Below are positions 21,447 through 32,689 of a stretch of DNA of 64,000 bases, piece by piece. The stretch lies in assembly GCA_010279815.1 (NCBI GenBank), contig QEOQ01000092.1, positions 329,701 to 393,700 of the forward strand. Direction: 5' to 3'. The position numbers were made by a program, and so were the translations under genes. The number at the start of each line of letters is the position of its first letter. The stretch's first letter is position 1. The DNA is from Brachionus plicatilis. Lineage: Eukaryota; Rotifera; Eurotatoria; Ploima; Brachionidae. Under the pieces are notes generated by a model, which made no database searches, was not told the DNA's origin, and saw nothing but the letters and a program-made list of their open reading frames with translations.

Positions 21447-24049
21447 AGAAGCTTCAGCAGACCATCCATCATAATGATACTTTTGTGTAAATGAGAAAAA
21501 AAAAGAAATTAATTATTTAGTTTCAAATAATTATCAAGTTTGTTTTTGAAATCATTTTTAGATTTTGAATTTAACAACTTCAGTCGGTAATTTGTTCCAC
21601 GCGTTAACCACTCTATTTGTCAAAAAGCTCAAGCTAATTAAAATTTATTAAACAAATAGAAAAAGAGATTAAAAAAGGTTGATATCGAAATGGAAAAATA
21701 AATATTGAATTAAAATTAGACTTGATCCCTATGACTTATCTGTTTAAGAAAGCAAGATGCATATTGTTTGTTTCTTCAAGTCTAATTTTTTTTTAATATG
21801 TTCGTTTTTGATTATTTGTATTCCAATAATTGTAAACTTAATTCCTTCCAGGTTAAGATTCTGGTCTTAATTTATTTAAAAGAAACTTGTGGTGCTCTTT
21901 TCTTTATTGAGATATATATGATATTACGATGCCATCATGACCTTAAAACCACATAAAAATTTTAATTTTAAAAATAATTTCTACTATATACCCCTCTCAG
22001 TTCCTTCTAATTTTTTTTCTTATTTTTGTACTCTAAATAATGTTTATTGACTCTAAAAACATGCAGGTTTTTCTATTTCTGTAATTTTCCTTGAATAGCG
22101 CCATGTGCTACCATAGGCGACCTCCTAGTAGTCCGCCTTCGCAAGTTTGCTTGCCGTAGCTTATTATTATTATTATTATAATGTTCGTTAAGACAACTAG
22201 TATTGTCTCTTATTTTAAAGAATAGAAAAAATTCTTTTTACAAAAAAACAGCGTGGAATCTCAAAGCAAGTGATTTTTTTTTGCATTTATTTCTCAATTT
22301 AGCTTTAGCATTTGTTGGGGACATGGTGTAATAGAAAAAATTTCAAAAAGCAAAAGATATTTAAGCCAAGTTTTTATAAGGGGCTAGATTTAACCAGGGT
22401 AAACCTGTAAAAAAATTCTTATATTTTCGGCCTAAAAATGAAAAGCGGTCTTAGGCATGCACACTTTTATTTTCTAAAGCGAGGATTTTTGTAAATCAAA
22501 AGTATGCTTATCTTTAAGCTTGTAAAAAATTAAGTCTTCTTCGAAAAATACGCAAGGAAAATAAATATTTAGTTAACAAAAACGGTCATTTGACTGCCCG
22601 GTCCTTATTGTTTTAAACTAACCAAAAAAAAATTGATATGATAATTTTGATTAAATAATTTAAAAGTTTAAAAATTTATGCATAAAAAAGAGGAAAAACT
22701 GTTTCCATTTATTCTTCTTTTTATAATGATTCTTTTTTTTCAACATTATTTTCTAGTATACCTTAACTGTATTTCACGTAAATTTACCAAATTTTAAAGC
22801 AAAAGATTTGAGAGAATTACTTATTTTTTTAAAATTCCTCATTGAATCAATAGATTTAGGTGACATTTTTTTTATTTTTGCATATTTATTTAATAAGAAG
22901 TTTAAAATAAAATAAAAAAATTATCACAGATCATTTTTTAATTTTAACGTAATAGTGCCAAATTTTACGTAAAATAATTGATTACTAAAAATATTAAATT
23001 GTAATTTGGAGCATTTTTTTTTAATTAAAAAATAATGGGCATCAATTTTTACCGCCGCCATTTTCAATTGATCATAAAAATTCAAAATTTTTTTTATTTT
23101 CATAGTCAACTGATCACAATTAGATATTTTACATAGTTAAATAAATTCTAACTAAAAAAATGATTTTTAAATGGCAAAAAAATGTTGGAAAAAATTCAAA
23201 AAAATTTATTTTTTTTTCTAAAATTTAAATGACAAATAATTAAAATTGGCTAACAAAAAATGAATAGAAGATCTCTAAAATTTGATTGTAAAAATATCAA
23301 AAAAGAATCAAAATTTTAATTCTTTTATGATGCTAGATTTTACGCGGTTTCATTTAAATAAAAATTTTGCAGCAATTTTCACAGTTTTTTATTTTTCTGT
23401 TTGATAAATTAAATTAGATTAGATTATGAGAAGATAGATCCAAATGTTCTATTTAAATCTTTGGACAAGACTCGAATATTTTTGAATGAATTTTTTTGCT
23501 TATTTACTTTTGCCATTAAAGCATAAAATGAGTCTTCACAATGAAAATGAGCAGTTGAAGTGTCAATTGAAATTGTATCAATTACAAAACGAGCTTGTCA
23601 AAGATCCGTATTTGGTGAAAAAGTGTTCACCAACATCTAGCAATCCATTGCATTTGAACAGCTTGTTGCATGGCTCCAAAATTATGCAGCAGTCATCAAC
23701 CTGCACGTCAACTTCTACATCGCCGTCTTCATCTAGCCTCTCCGGCTCACAATCTTCTTGCCATTTGAACACAAAAAATCCAGCAACCGCTCTCATACAA
23801 AACATTCTAATGCTTCAAAATCAACAAGCTAATTCAAACAGTCTAGCACAATCATTTCCATTTTTGCTTAATCAATATCCAAGCCAACTAATTGATCCCA
23901 TTACTTCAACACCTGTAAAATACACTCAATCAAAATGCACAAATGCTGCTGCATCATCAACAACAACATCAACTTCTACGGCAGTTTCCGGCCCAAGAAA
24001 TGAGCAAAAAACCAACGCCTTGAACACTCAGACAAGTGCCCAGGCTTAG
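18147..24049 (+). CDS. ski: Ski/Sno family transcriptional co-repressor, 771 aa, 2 coding exons
   Basis: Coding exons 18147-19934 and 23522-24049, joined in phase 0 over a 3587-bp GT-AG intron. The Dachshund-homology (Ski_Sno) domain starts near residue 155 (HGEHISCFMVGGEKRLCLHD, then LPAGAPNCGLLT). The SMAD4-binding SAND-like domain follows at about 276-350 (HVFHECFGKTYG, ACIECDNCRKLYSP, HSHK, HWGFDSTNWR) with its Cys/His zinc ligands. A Thr/Asn/Ser-rich linker lies near 465-510. A C-terminal coiled coil begins before the splice (ISELEE) and its leucine heptads continue unbroken in exon 2 (HKMSLHNENEQLKCQLKLYQ), which is the main reason for joining them; a Ser/Thr/Gln-rich tail ends the protein. 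Family members act in the nucleus as SMAD/TGF-beta co-repressors. Without splicing the frame ends three codons into the intron (19944-19946). The HECFGK motif favours Ski/Sno over the SKOR/Fussel branch. Confidence 0.9.
20200..20400 (-). pseudogene. MULE-like C-terminal tail remnant in the ski intron
   Basis: On the minus strand DFPEGDLKIEANCEKGRPKK is followed by QSQRQ and a stop. The EGDLKIE...KGRPKK pattern resembles the basic tail of MULE transposases, like the remnants at 1212-1608 and 40440-40660. Short and decayed; weak call. Confidence 0.3.
21400..21650 (-). mobile_element. LINE C-terminal remnant with (ATT)n tail in the ski intron
   Basis: On the minus strand SLSFLTNRVVNAWNKLPTEV is followed, after one frameshift, by SKSKNDFKNKLDNYLKLNN and a stop at 21509-21511. 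The NRVVNAWNKLP...V..FKNKLD pattern is the usual very C-terminus of CR1/L2/jockey-type LINE proteins. The 3' end runs into an (ATT)n microsatellite at about 21400-21447, the usual tail form of such elements. Heavily 5'-truncated, inside the 3.6 kb ski intron. Confidence 0.65.
22103..22181 (+). repeat. Retroelement 3' end with (ATT)n tail, copy 1
   Basis: Shares with 46207-46293 the order GCTACCATAGG, GACCTCC, AGTAG, a GCAAG...CTTGC hairpin, GTAGCTTAT and a trailing ATT array. The hairpin plus microsatellite tail suggests the terminal piece of a LINE or SINE. It lies in the ski intron. Confidence 0.5.
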
Positions 24050-24156
24050 CCAAAAATGCGCTTTTTTTAGTTAGTTTTTTTGTTTCTTGTTTCTTTTCAA
24101 AATGTATTAAATTTGATTCGACTTCTTCCGATTGATTAGGACATTAAGTTTTGTAC

Positions 24157-24162
24157 AATAAA
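24157..24162 (+). terminator. Candidate polyadenylation signal for ski
   Basis: A canonical AATAAA lies 108 bp past the ski stop codon, before the downstream LINE insertion. Confidence 0.5.
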
Positions 24163-24754
24163 CAACTGTAAATAATGGTTAAATCGGATCAATGCGAATC
24201 ACATGCCCAGTGTTAACTTGTATAGAAAAGTTGTTGTGTTTTTGTTTGTCCCGGAGTTTAATTTATATTTTTTTGTTTTTTTTTTTCGTCTTACTCCCAT
24301 ATTCTCAATTTTTTTAGTCTCCAAACGAGTTGATTTTTTTGAAAAAAAAGTTGACTTGGATTTAAAACATTTTTAGTTCGGTTGGATGTCGTTTTTATCA
24401 ATCAGCCTCCCAAATGACTGCTTGGAACAACTTTGAGAAAATAAGTTTCATAAACAATCATTAAAAATTTGACTTTTTTTTACCTTTTATTTGGCCATTT
24501 ATTCAAAATTAAAAATTTTTTTTCAATATTGTAAAACCATCACATTTAAAGTATAAATATTATTTTTTTTATTTTTAAATAAAATTTTTAAAATTAATTT
24601 TCTTTTTTGTTTTCAAAAAAATCCCTAATAAATTAGCAAATAATTAAATTTTTTTTTTTAATTAAAAAAGTCTCTTGCAAATTTTGGATTTGATTTTTGG
24701 ATGTTTGATATGTTTCTTGTTTGAAATTTGGTTCAAATTTAAAAATTTCAAATT

Positions 24755-27205
24755 AAAAAGACATGACCTCTTGATAGTCATGGGTGACATGAATGCGAAA
24801 GTTGGAAGTGATAACTATGGGTTTGAAAAGTGCATGGGAACACACGGTTGCGGAAAAAGAAATAATAATGGTGAAAGACTAGTAGATCTATGTATGACTA
24901 ACAACCTCTGTATAGGTGGAACAATGTTAGGGTTAGGTTCGATGTTAGATGGAGGTCATCCCTATATGACACTAAAGTCTTTAGAGGAGCCGACATATTT
25001 AGTGATCACTCTCTGGTAGGAGCGTGTATAAAGCTGAAACTCAGTAAAGCCTATCAGAGAAATACAGAAAAGAAATACGATGTTGAACGTCTAGCTGATC
25101 CCAAACGTAAAACAGAATTCAGCACAAAGCTTAGAAAGAGCCTTCAAAAACTTGAACACCAAGAGGAGTCGGATATACAGAGAAGAAGAAGGTGGTCAGA
25201 AATTCGGGAAGCCTATTGTAAAACAGCAGAAGAGGTTCTTTGATTTATAAAACATTATAGGAAAAGATGGATATCCGATGAGACATGGGCACTGATAGCT
25301 GAAAGAGGGGAAATCAAAGCGAAAATGCTAAAAAGCAAAATCTAATCGAATCCGCGAGAAATTAGAAGCATCATATGGAATAAAGAACATGCTTGTGAAG
25401 AAATGAGCTAGGCGTGATAAGAGGAATTATATAAATCAGTGTGCTAGCGAAGCAGAAGAAGTCAGCTCAAAAGGGGACCTACATAAGCTACACAAGATCA
25501 CAAATTCGATATGTCGCTCTTCACAGAAAAGAACAACATTAGTGAAAGACAAAGAAGGTCGTATCCTAACAACTGAAAAAGAGAAAGGGCAAAGATGGGT
25601 TGAGCACTTTAGAGAAGTTCTAAATAGGCCAGAACCTTTAGAGTCTTTAAGACCAGAAGCAGCTAGCACTAACCTCGATATTAACACTGAAGTTCCAAGC
25701 TTAAAGGAAATAGAAGCTGCGATAAAGGTTCTGAAGAACCGAAAAGCCCCGGGCATTGACGGAGTCACATCAGAAATGTTAAAAGCAGATGGTAGGATCA
25801 CAATAGGGATATTGCAAGACCTCTTCAGCAAGATATGGCGGCAAGAAATCATACCAGAGGACTGGTCAAAAGGCCTAATAGTCAGGCTCCCAAAGAAAGG
25901 AAACAAAATGATCTGTGACAATTGGCGAGGAATAACACTGCTACCAATAGCAAGCAAGGCGTTCTGCAGCATAATATTGGAAAGAACCAGGAACTCCCTG
26001 GATGTTATACTTAGGGAAGAACAAGCAGGTTTTAGACGAGGTAGAGGATGCATAGACCAGATATTTACACTTAGGAACATCATAGAACAAAGTCTGGAAT
26101 GGAATAGTTCTCTGTATCTTAACTTCATTGACTTCAAGAAAGCCTTTGATAGCATACACAGAGAAACCTTGTGGGCTATATTAAGATCTTATGGCCTACC
26201 ACAGAAGATAGTTAACTTGATAAAACTCTTCTACGAGAATTTCGAGTGTAGCGTGATTCTGGAAAAAGGAAAATCTGAGAGTTTCAAAGTGTGTACAGGA
26301 GTCAGACAAGGGTGCGTTCTCTCTCCGACACTATTCCTAATATTGATTGACTATGTCATGAAGAAAACAACTGTTAGTGCGAGAGGTATTCAATGGGGAT
26401 TGACTGCAAAACTTGAAGACTTAGACTTTGCGGATGATCTGGTGCTTATATCTAATACAGAAGCACATATGCATATGAAGACGCAAGACTTGGCGAACAA
26501 CGCTAAACCAACAGGACTCGAAATTAATGGAGCCAAAACGAAAGTTATGTGCATAAACACCAAATTGGATACCCGGATCACCATCGATGGTACACAAATC
26601 GAGTGTGTAAATGAATTCACATACTTAGGTAGCACTATCAGTACAACGTTGGGAACACACAGAGACATTAAGAATAGACTTGCTAAAGCAAAGAGTTTCT
26701 TTGCTAGACTCCGACCAGCATGGAAATCAAACAGCTACAGCAAGTGAACAAAACTTAAACTATACAACAGTGTAGTAAAAGCTGCATTGATGTACGGAAG
26801 TGAATGTTGGGGGATGAATGAATGTGACAGGAAAAGCCTCAACACCTTCCACACTGGAAGCTTGCGGAGGATTCTCGGGATACACTGGCCTGAGACATTG
26901 TCGAATGCTGACCTATACAGAATGACAAATTCTGAGCCATTAAGTCAATGCATTAAGAACAAAAGGCTACGATGGCTCGGGCATGTACTTAGAATGAAAG
27001 ATACACGGATACCAAAAAGGGCACTTCAATGGACACCTCAAAGGAGACGTAAGGTAGGACGACCAGCAGTAACATGGAGGTCAACAATCACGAAAGAGCT
27101 CATCGAAATGGGAATGACATGGTGAGAAGCAAGGGTAAAGGCAAAAGATCGACTTGGGTGGAAATCAAAAGTAATGACCCTATGCTCCACAAGGAGTGAA
27201 TAAGG
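24755..27205 (+). mobile_element. RTE-type LINE, 5'-truncated, nearly intact reverse transcriptase
   Basis: The element starts inside the APE-type endonuclease (HDLLIVMGDMNAKVGSDN, THGCGKRNNNGERLVDLC), continues after a deletion/frameshift near 24930 with the conserved FSDHSLVGACIKLKL, and then has one long RT frame from 25542. RT motifs are NRKAPGIDGVTSEMLKA, LPKKGNKMICDNWRGITLLP, EEQAGFRRGRGCIDQIF, FIDFKKAFDSIHRETLWAIL, GVRQGCVLSPTLF, the catalytic FADDLVLIS and NEFTYLGSTIS. The C-terminus (RLRWLGHVLRM, RRKVGRPAVTWRSTITKELI) is typical of RTE/BovB-like elements with a CFDP2-like endonuclease. From 25542 to 27199 the same frame is broken only by two TGA codons (26745-26747 and 27123-27125). 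It ends with a poly-A tract at about 27205. Confidence 0.88.
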
Positions 27206-28029
27206 AAAAAAAAAAAAAAAAAATTAAATCGAAAAAAAATTTTGTCTAGTATTTTTCACATTTTTGTCAATATTTGGGCTTTGTTTGCACAGTTATTTTA
27301 GAACCTTTTTTTTGATTACAGTGCTGCTACGATACCTTGAATTCACCATTTTTTACGTAAATTATGGTAAATTCACGATATTTTACCAAATGTTACATAA
27401 AATATAGTAATCTAAAAAATTTATTGTTAAATAACGATAATTATCGTAAATTACCAATAATTATTGTAAAATTCGGTGAAAAAAAAAAATTCTAAATTTC
27501 TCAAAAAAAAAACAGATTTTCATGAAAATAAAATTTTCTTTCGAATATTTGAAAAAGTAAAAAAAATAAAATTTGATTGAATTTTTCGGTAAATTTTTGT
27601 AAAAAAAGGTGAAAATGACAATAAATCAAAAAAAAAGGAAAAATGGATTTTAATTATTTTATTCTATTTTTTTTCTAACAAATTATGAAATTTTTTTATT
27701 AAATACAAAAATTATCAAAATTCATATATATAGAATTGTCTTAAAAAAAGATATTTTTAATCAGAGTCTAGTGATCTAGATATGTTTAATCAATAAAAAA
27801 TTAAAATTAATTATGATTTTTTTTAATTTTTTAAGATGATTTATATATTTCTTACATTTTTCAACCGTCAAAGATTTTTGAAAACCATTAATAGCTAAAT
27901 TCACTAAATTCGAATTGAATATCTAAAGTTCTATATAGGCATATAATTATTACCTGTGTTTATTTTATGCAAAAAAAAAGCTTGAAAAATACTGAATTTA
28001 GAACAAAATTTTTTATTCATTATTATTTT

Positions 28030-29262
28030 CTAGAAAACACCATTTTTCTAGCACAAAATTTTACCAGCTTTCACGCAAGACCATAATCTAAGAAATTATC
28101 TAGCACATTTGGTTCGCCCTTCATTTTGATTTTAAATTAAAAAATCTTAATTCAAATCTAGGGACCCATACTTATCTCCCCCATTAATACTATGCCATTT
28201 ATCCCCCACCATTTTTTTATTACTAAATTTAATTTATTATTTTTTTCTATAATCAATAAAATATAAAAGTCTCCCCATCCATAATTGATTGCTGGTAATT
28301 TACAAAATTCTAAAGTGTTTCACTAAATCAGAAGAGAAAGGTTTTATTTAATATTCCTACGAACCAAAAAAATAATCTAAAAATCCCAACAAAAAATAAT
28401 TTATTTAATTTTAAAATATTATATTAACAATAATTTAATAGAAATTATTAAATCATGCTTATGCAAAAGTGTTATTTTGATCAAAAAAAAAGGGTTGGTT
28501 AATATGGACCGATATTTATTCCAATTAAAAAATCAGTATTTGTGGTCAATCGATTTTTTTATTTAACTATTACTCTTAGAATAAAGACAAAAATTAAAAG
28601 TTAATTTCTAATTTTTTAATTTAATTCCAAGATTTTATAAGTTTATTTCAGAGGAAATTCGAAATTATTCTAAGAATAAAAGCAAGCTAAGGACCCATAC
28701 TAATTTTTTTTTTCTTTTTTGCATGTCACTTAAATAATTCTTACATTTGTTTTTACTTGAGAATTTTTACAAAATTGAGAATCTTAATTGTTATCTGATA
28801 TGATTCCTGTTAATTAGCCATCTCTTCTTTTAAAAGAAAATAACGCTTAAATTTTCGAAGATTTTTAAAAATCAAGATAAATAAATAAATATTCGTATAT
28901 TAACAAGACAAATCAAATCTTGTAAAAAAGCGATTAATTGCAAAAAAGATTGTTAATTTATTTTTATTAATTTTTATAAAGAAAATAAAAATATGGAGAA
29001 AGGATTAAAAAAAAAATGAATAAGCAGAGTCTTAAAAATTAAATTATTTTAATTAATTTGAACTATCTATTTTGATATCAAGCTTAAAAGGAGGGCGAAC
29101 CAAATCTGCTAGAGCTTAGATTTTGGTCTTGCGTGAAAGCTGATAAAATTTTGTACCGGAAAAATGGTGGGGGATAAATGGCATAGTATTAATGGGGGAG
29201 ATAAGTATGGGTCCGTGTTTTATTTAAAAACTGGAGGTCCGTGTTTTAGTAATAACCCATAT
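28030..29262. repeat. Interleaved inverted repeats inside the 3-kb element
   Basis: Segment A (28060-28125, with AGCTTTCACGCAAGACC and TTTGGTTCGCCC) is inverted at 29088-29155. Segment B (28153-28212, with GGACCCATACTTATCTCCCC and ATGCCATTTATCCCCC) is inverted at 29163-29215. On the right B and A are adjacent, but on the left B lies inside A, so they cannot be one simple pair of arms. Two 28-bp-spaced GGTCCGTGTTTTA motifs follow at 29213-29250; similar ones occur at 905-950. Confidence 0.6.
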
Positions 29263-29374
29263 TATATCTGCTTGCAAAGTTTCTGTCGCTCTTTTTACGA
29301 TCCAGTTATTTCCCTAAAATTTTTTAGTATCCTCCAAAGAGCGATAACTACAGAAATAGGGTTATTATTTTCGA

Positions 29375-29425
29375 GTTTAATTTTTTATTTGTTTTATCTG
29401 TGCCGAGCTCAGATTAAAAAAAAAA
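29375..29425 (-). repeat. LINE 3'-tail copy (GAGCTCGGCACAG type)
   Basis: On the minus strand CTGAGCTCGGCACAG runs into an A-rich tail, a shortened member of the tail family at 1630-1695. Confidence 0.35.
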
Positions 29426-30342
29426 TAAAATAAAAATGTAAAGAAAAAATAAGATAAAAAAATTAAAATATAATATAATGGACAAATAAAATTGACATAT
29501 TGTAAATAATGACAGGTGCAAAATGTTTAAGTATTGAACAGTTCAGAAAAGAAAGTAGAAATAGTAAGATCATTTAATTATGTATTAATAAATAGAAATA
29601 GTGATAAATTTAAATGTAATTGACATTAATTACAAAAAAAAACTAAAAGGTTTTTATTTTGTTCCTAATTCAGTATTTTAGTTTTTTGAATACATATTAT
29701 TGTTATTTAAAAATATTAAACGCGTTCTTTGTATATTATTTTTGATAATTTTTGTATTTAATAAAAAATTAAATATCTTCGTACTAGATATTTTCAAATA
29801 CCGGTCTGAGAAAACTAATAAATGTGATATTCATTTTAAAAGGATCCACTTTCAAAGAAGCTTGGGACAAGGCAGCAAGCAGCTTAAAAGGAAAAAACTC
29901 TAGAAAATAAAATCTGTCTAGTAAATAATATTAAAATATTAATTTTCATAATTTGTTAAAAAAATAATAGAATTAAATAATAAAAAATCCGTTTTTCCTT
30001 TTTTGTTGAATATTTGTCATTTTCACCTTTTTTTTACAAAAAATTTACCGAAAAATTCAATCAAATTTTATTTTTTTTACTTTTTCAAAATTTTATTTTT
30101 TTTACTTTTTCAAATATTCGAAAGAAAATTTTATTTTCATGAAAATCTGTTTTTTTTTTGAGATATTTAGAATTTTTTTTCTCACTGAATTTTACAATAA
30201 TTATGGGTAATTTACGATAATTATCGTTATTTAACAATAAATTTTTTAGATTACTATATTTTAGGTTACATTTGATAAAATATCGTGAATTTACCATAAT
30301 TTACGTAAAACATGGTGAATTCAAGGTATCGTATCAGCACTG

Positions 30343-31599
30343 TATTTCAATCGCTGCTTCCTGGTGAGTTTAATTTGACTTTGAAGATTTTTTTTCAATT
30401 TTAAAATCATACAAATAATTATGAAAAGAATAGACTTGAATGTAATGAAATCAATTGAATGAAGTGAATTGAACTATTAAAAAATCAAATTAGAAAATAA
30501 GAACAAAATCGATAAATTATGAATGGATTTTAGTCTTGACAACAGTGACGTATTATTAATCTACGTTAAATTAAAATGAATAGGCAAATGATTTTGGTTT
30601 TAAATTCCTTTTCCAAAATTAGGCTCTCAAATTTTCTGAACAAACGTTATTTATTCCTAAACAGATCCTCACTCTATTATTAATTAATAATCAATTAAAT
30701 AAATAAATTTGAGTGTGTTTAAATTTAGATTTCTGAGATTTTTTCATTGCAGACAAATTATTATGCAATATTAAGTTGAAAAAAATTATCGTTAGCTTGC
30801 AACAATATTTTAAATTTGGCCAAAATCTGTGACACATTTTGGAACAAAAAAATTTATTTACTGGAATTCAAAAATATTGTTACCTTTTTTTGTTCTTTTC
30901 TAAAGAGAGACAATGAATGAAATTGTATATATTAATGGTATTGACCCTCAGGCACGAAAAAAAGATCCCAATGTTCAAGGCTGATCACTTTATAATAAAA
31001 TTTTTTTTTGCTTAATTTATATGCAAGATAAAAAAGGAAAAGATTGAATTTTTTCAAAATGCTCACCAATATGAAGATATTTTTACAAATAATTAATGTT
31101 GAATAAACACAATCGAAGATTATTTTCTTTTTCATGTTAAGAAGAAGATAGCAAGTGAGGTGAGTTTTTAATTTAAAGATATAAAATTAGATTTATTGTT
31201 ATTTTTTAAAAACTCATTGGCGTTAATATAAAAACTCTAGGTCTGAATTGTTCTGAAAATTTTATTTTGCTAAAGAAAGTACTAATTTATTTATTTATTT
31301 AATTGAATTAACCTCAATTTTGGAAAAGTAAATGCAAAATAGTTAAAAAAAATATTAAAATTTTAAGTAAATAAAAAAAGAATAGAATAAAAAAATAGAC
31401 AATTTTATAATTTATATTTATAGCTTGAACCAAAGTGAAAAGTTTGATCAATTCTTTAATTGATCTTTTAAATATTTCTTAAGTGTTTAGACCTCAAGTT
31501 ACACAAGCAAAGTTTTATTGAGTCACAGATCCCGTCATTTGATTTAAATATTTCTTTGAGTTGAATTTTGGGTTTGGAAGGATTATTTATGATTGTTGA
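30343..31599. other. AT-rich intergenic, nothing recognised
   Basis: Frequent stops in all frames; no element boundary or coding segment supported. Confidence 0.4.
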
Positions 31600-32580
31600 T
31601 TAAATTATGTTAAAAAATATGGAGAGAAGAGCAAGATCGATTGATTAGGAGTTCTTCGATGGTGCTTCCTCGCACTTCGAATGAAAGATAAGACATAAAA
31701 GATGGTTAAAGCTGATTGAGTTGATGAATGAAAGCTTTGAGAATCTTTAAGACTTTGAGCACTCTGCACATGTGACATGCTGGTCAAAGGTTAAACATTT
31801 GGCTGATTTGGTTGTTTTATGAGAGATTTAGAGAGGCTTTAGTCTCACGATTGAGAGTTAGGTTTTCAAGACCTTAGGGAAATTTGGTTAGGTAATAAGT
31901 TTTGTAGATGAAGGATTTGAGATCCGGAGAGGATTCACTCATGTTTTTCATGAAGTACGAGAAATCAAAGTAAATTCTTTGAACTTTTTTCGAAGTTCTC
32001 TGTGGTGTGGGTGTTGAAATCAAGTCCAGATCTAAAGGATATATCAAGTTAATCAATCTGATCAGGTTTCTTTATAAATGGATTATTGAAACAAAAATTG
32101 GATTCGAAGAGAAAAGGACCACAACTGATTATGCATGATTTATTTAAGTTTAACTTAGTCATCCATTTACTTCTCTAGTGACTGCTAATATTTAGGAGAT
32201 GTTGGAAATGAGAGTCGACTGGGCTCATTAAGATAATGTCGTCAGCATAGACAACAATTGATAAATTAAGACTTTTGTTCCGATTTCTTTGCTGAGGCAC
32301 TCTTCAATGAGATTAATAAAATAAATATTATAAATGAAAAGATTAAAAGAAAGGAGGACAGGATTCCACCTTGTTTAACACCTGTTTCAATTGCGAATGG
32401 CTGAGAGATGATGTTGTTAGAAAGAGAGATTACCATTTGAGCCGAGTCATAATACATTTTGAGTAGTGTCCAGAATGGTTTTACCAATCTGGGTTTAAGT
32501 CTGAAAAGGAGACCATCTCGCCAAACTTTATTAAATTCTATTTCAGCACTAAAAGAAGCAATTCTAACGGGTGTAGAATA
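31600..32580 (-). pseudogene. Decayed LINE reverse transcriptase
   Basis: On the minus strand, reading down from 32580: a degraded domain A (FNKVWRDGLLFRL), LLKMYYDSAQMVISLSNNII, the domain B box ETGVKQGGILSSFLL, then after frameshifts the catalytic YADDIILMSP near 32245. Further down come KWMTKLNLNKSCIISCG, SFIYKTYYLTKFPLGLENLT and CHMCRVLKVLKILKAF. Order and spacing match the RT and post-RT part of one LINE family, with several stops and shifts. The 8925-9232 fragment is probably from the same family. Confidence 0.7.
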
Positions 32581-32689
32581 AAAAATGGCACAAAATTAAT
32601 TTTATCATAAAAAATTTTTTATTTAACAAAGGCTTTAAATTTTTTTTTTTTAATTTATAATTGAACCCTTCAATTTTGGAAAAATAATA

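Larger units (their letters stand above)
27319..30342. mobile_element. 3.0-kb element with ~370-bp terminal inverted repeats, TA target site
   Basis: The ends CAGTGCTGCTACGATACC (27319) and its inverse with one change (to 30342) are flanked by TA on both sides (27317-27318, 30343-30344). The inverted repeats extend for about 370 bp (27319-27688 and 29945-30342), with a short duplication in the right arm. TA duplication with CAGTG ends fits a Tc1/mariner-type element. No transposase is visible in the 2.2-kb core, which instead holds further nested inverted repeats (28030-29262) and a LINE tail at 29375-29425. Non-autonomous; superfamily inferred from termini only. Confidence 0.75.

Noticed and set aside
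21198..21494. 98-aa frame with a long poly-Asn run
   Set aside because: The run is the (ATT)n tail of the minus-strand LINE remnant at 21400-21650 read in the wrong direction.
25436..26155. Minus-strand open frame of 239 aa
   Set aside because: Antisense shadow of the RTE reverse transcriptase.
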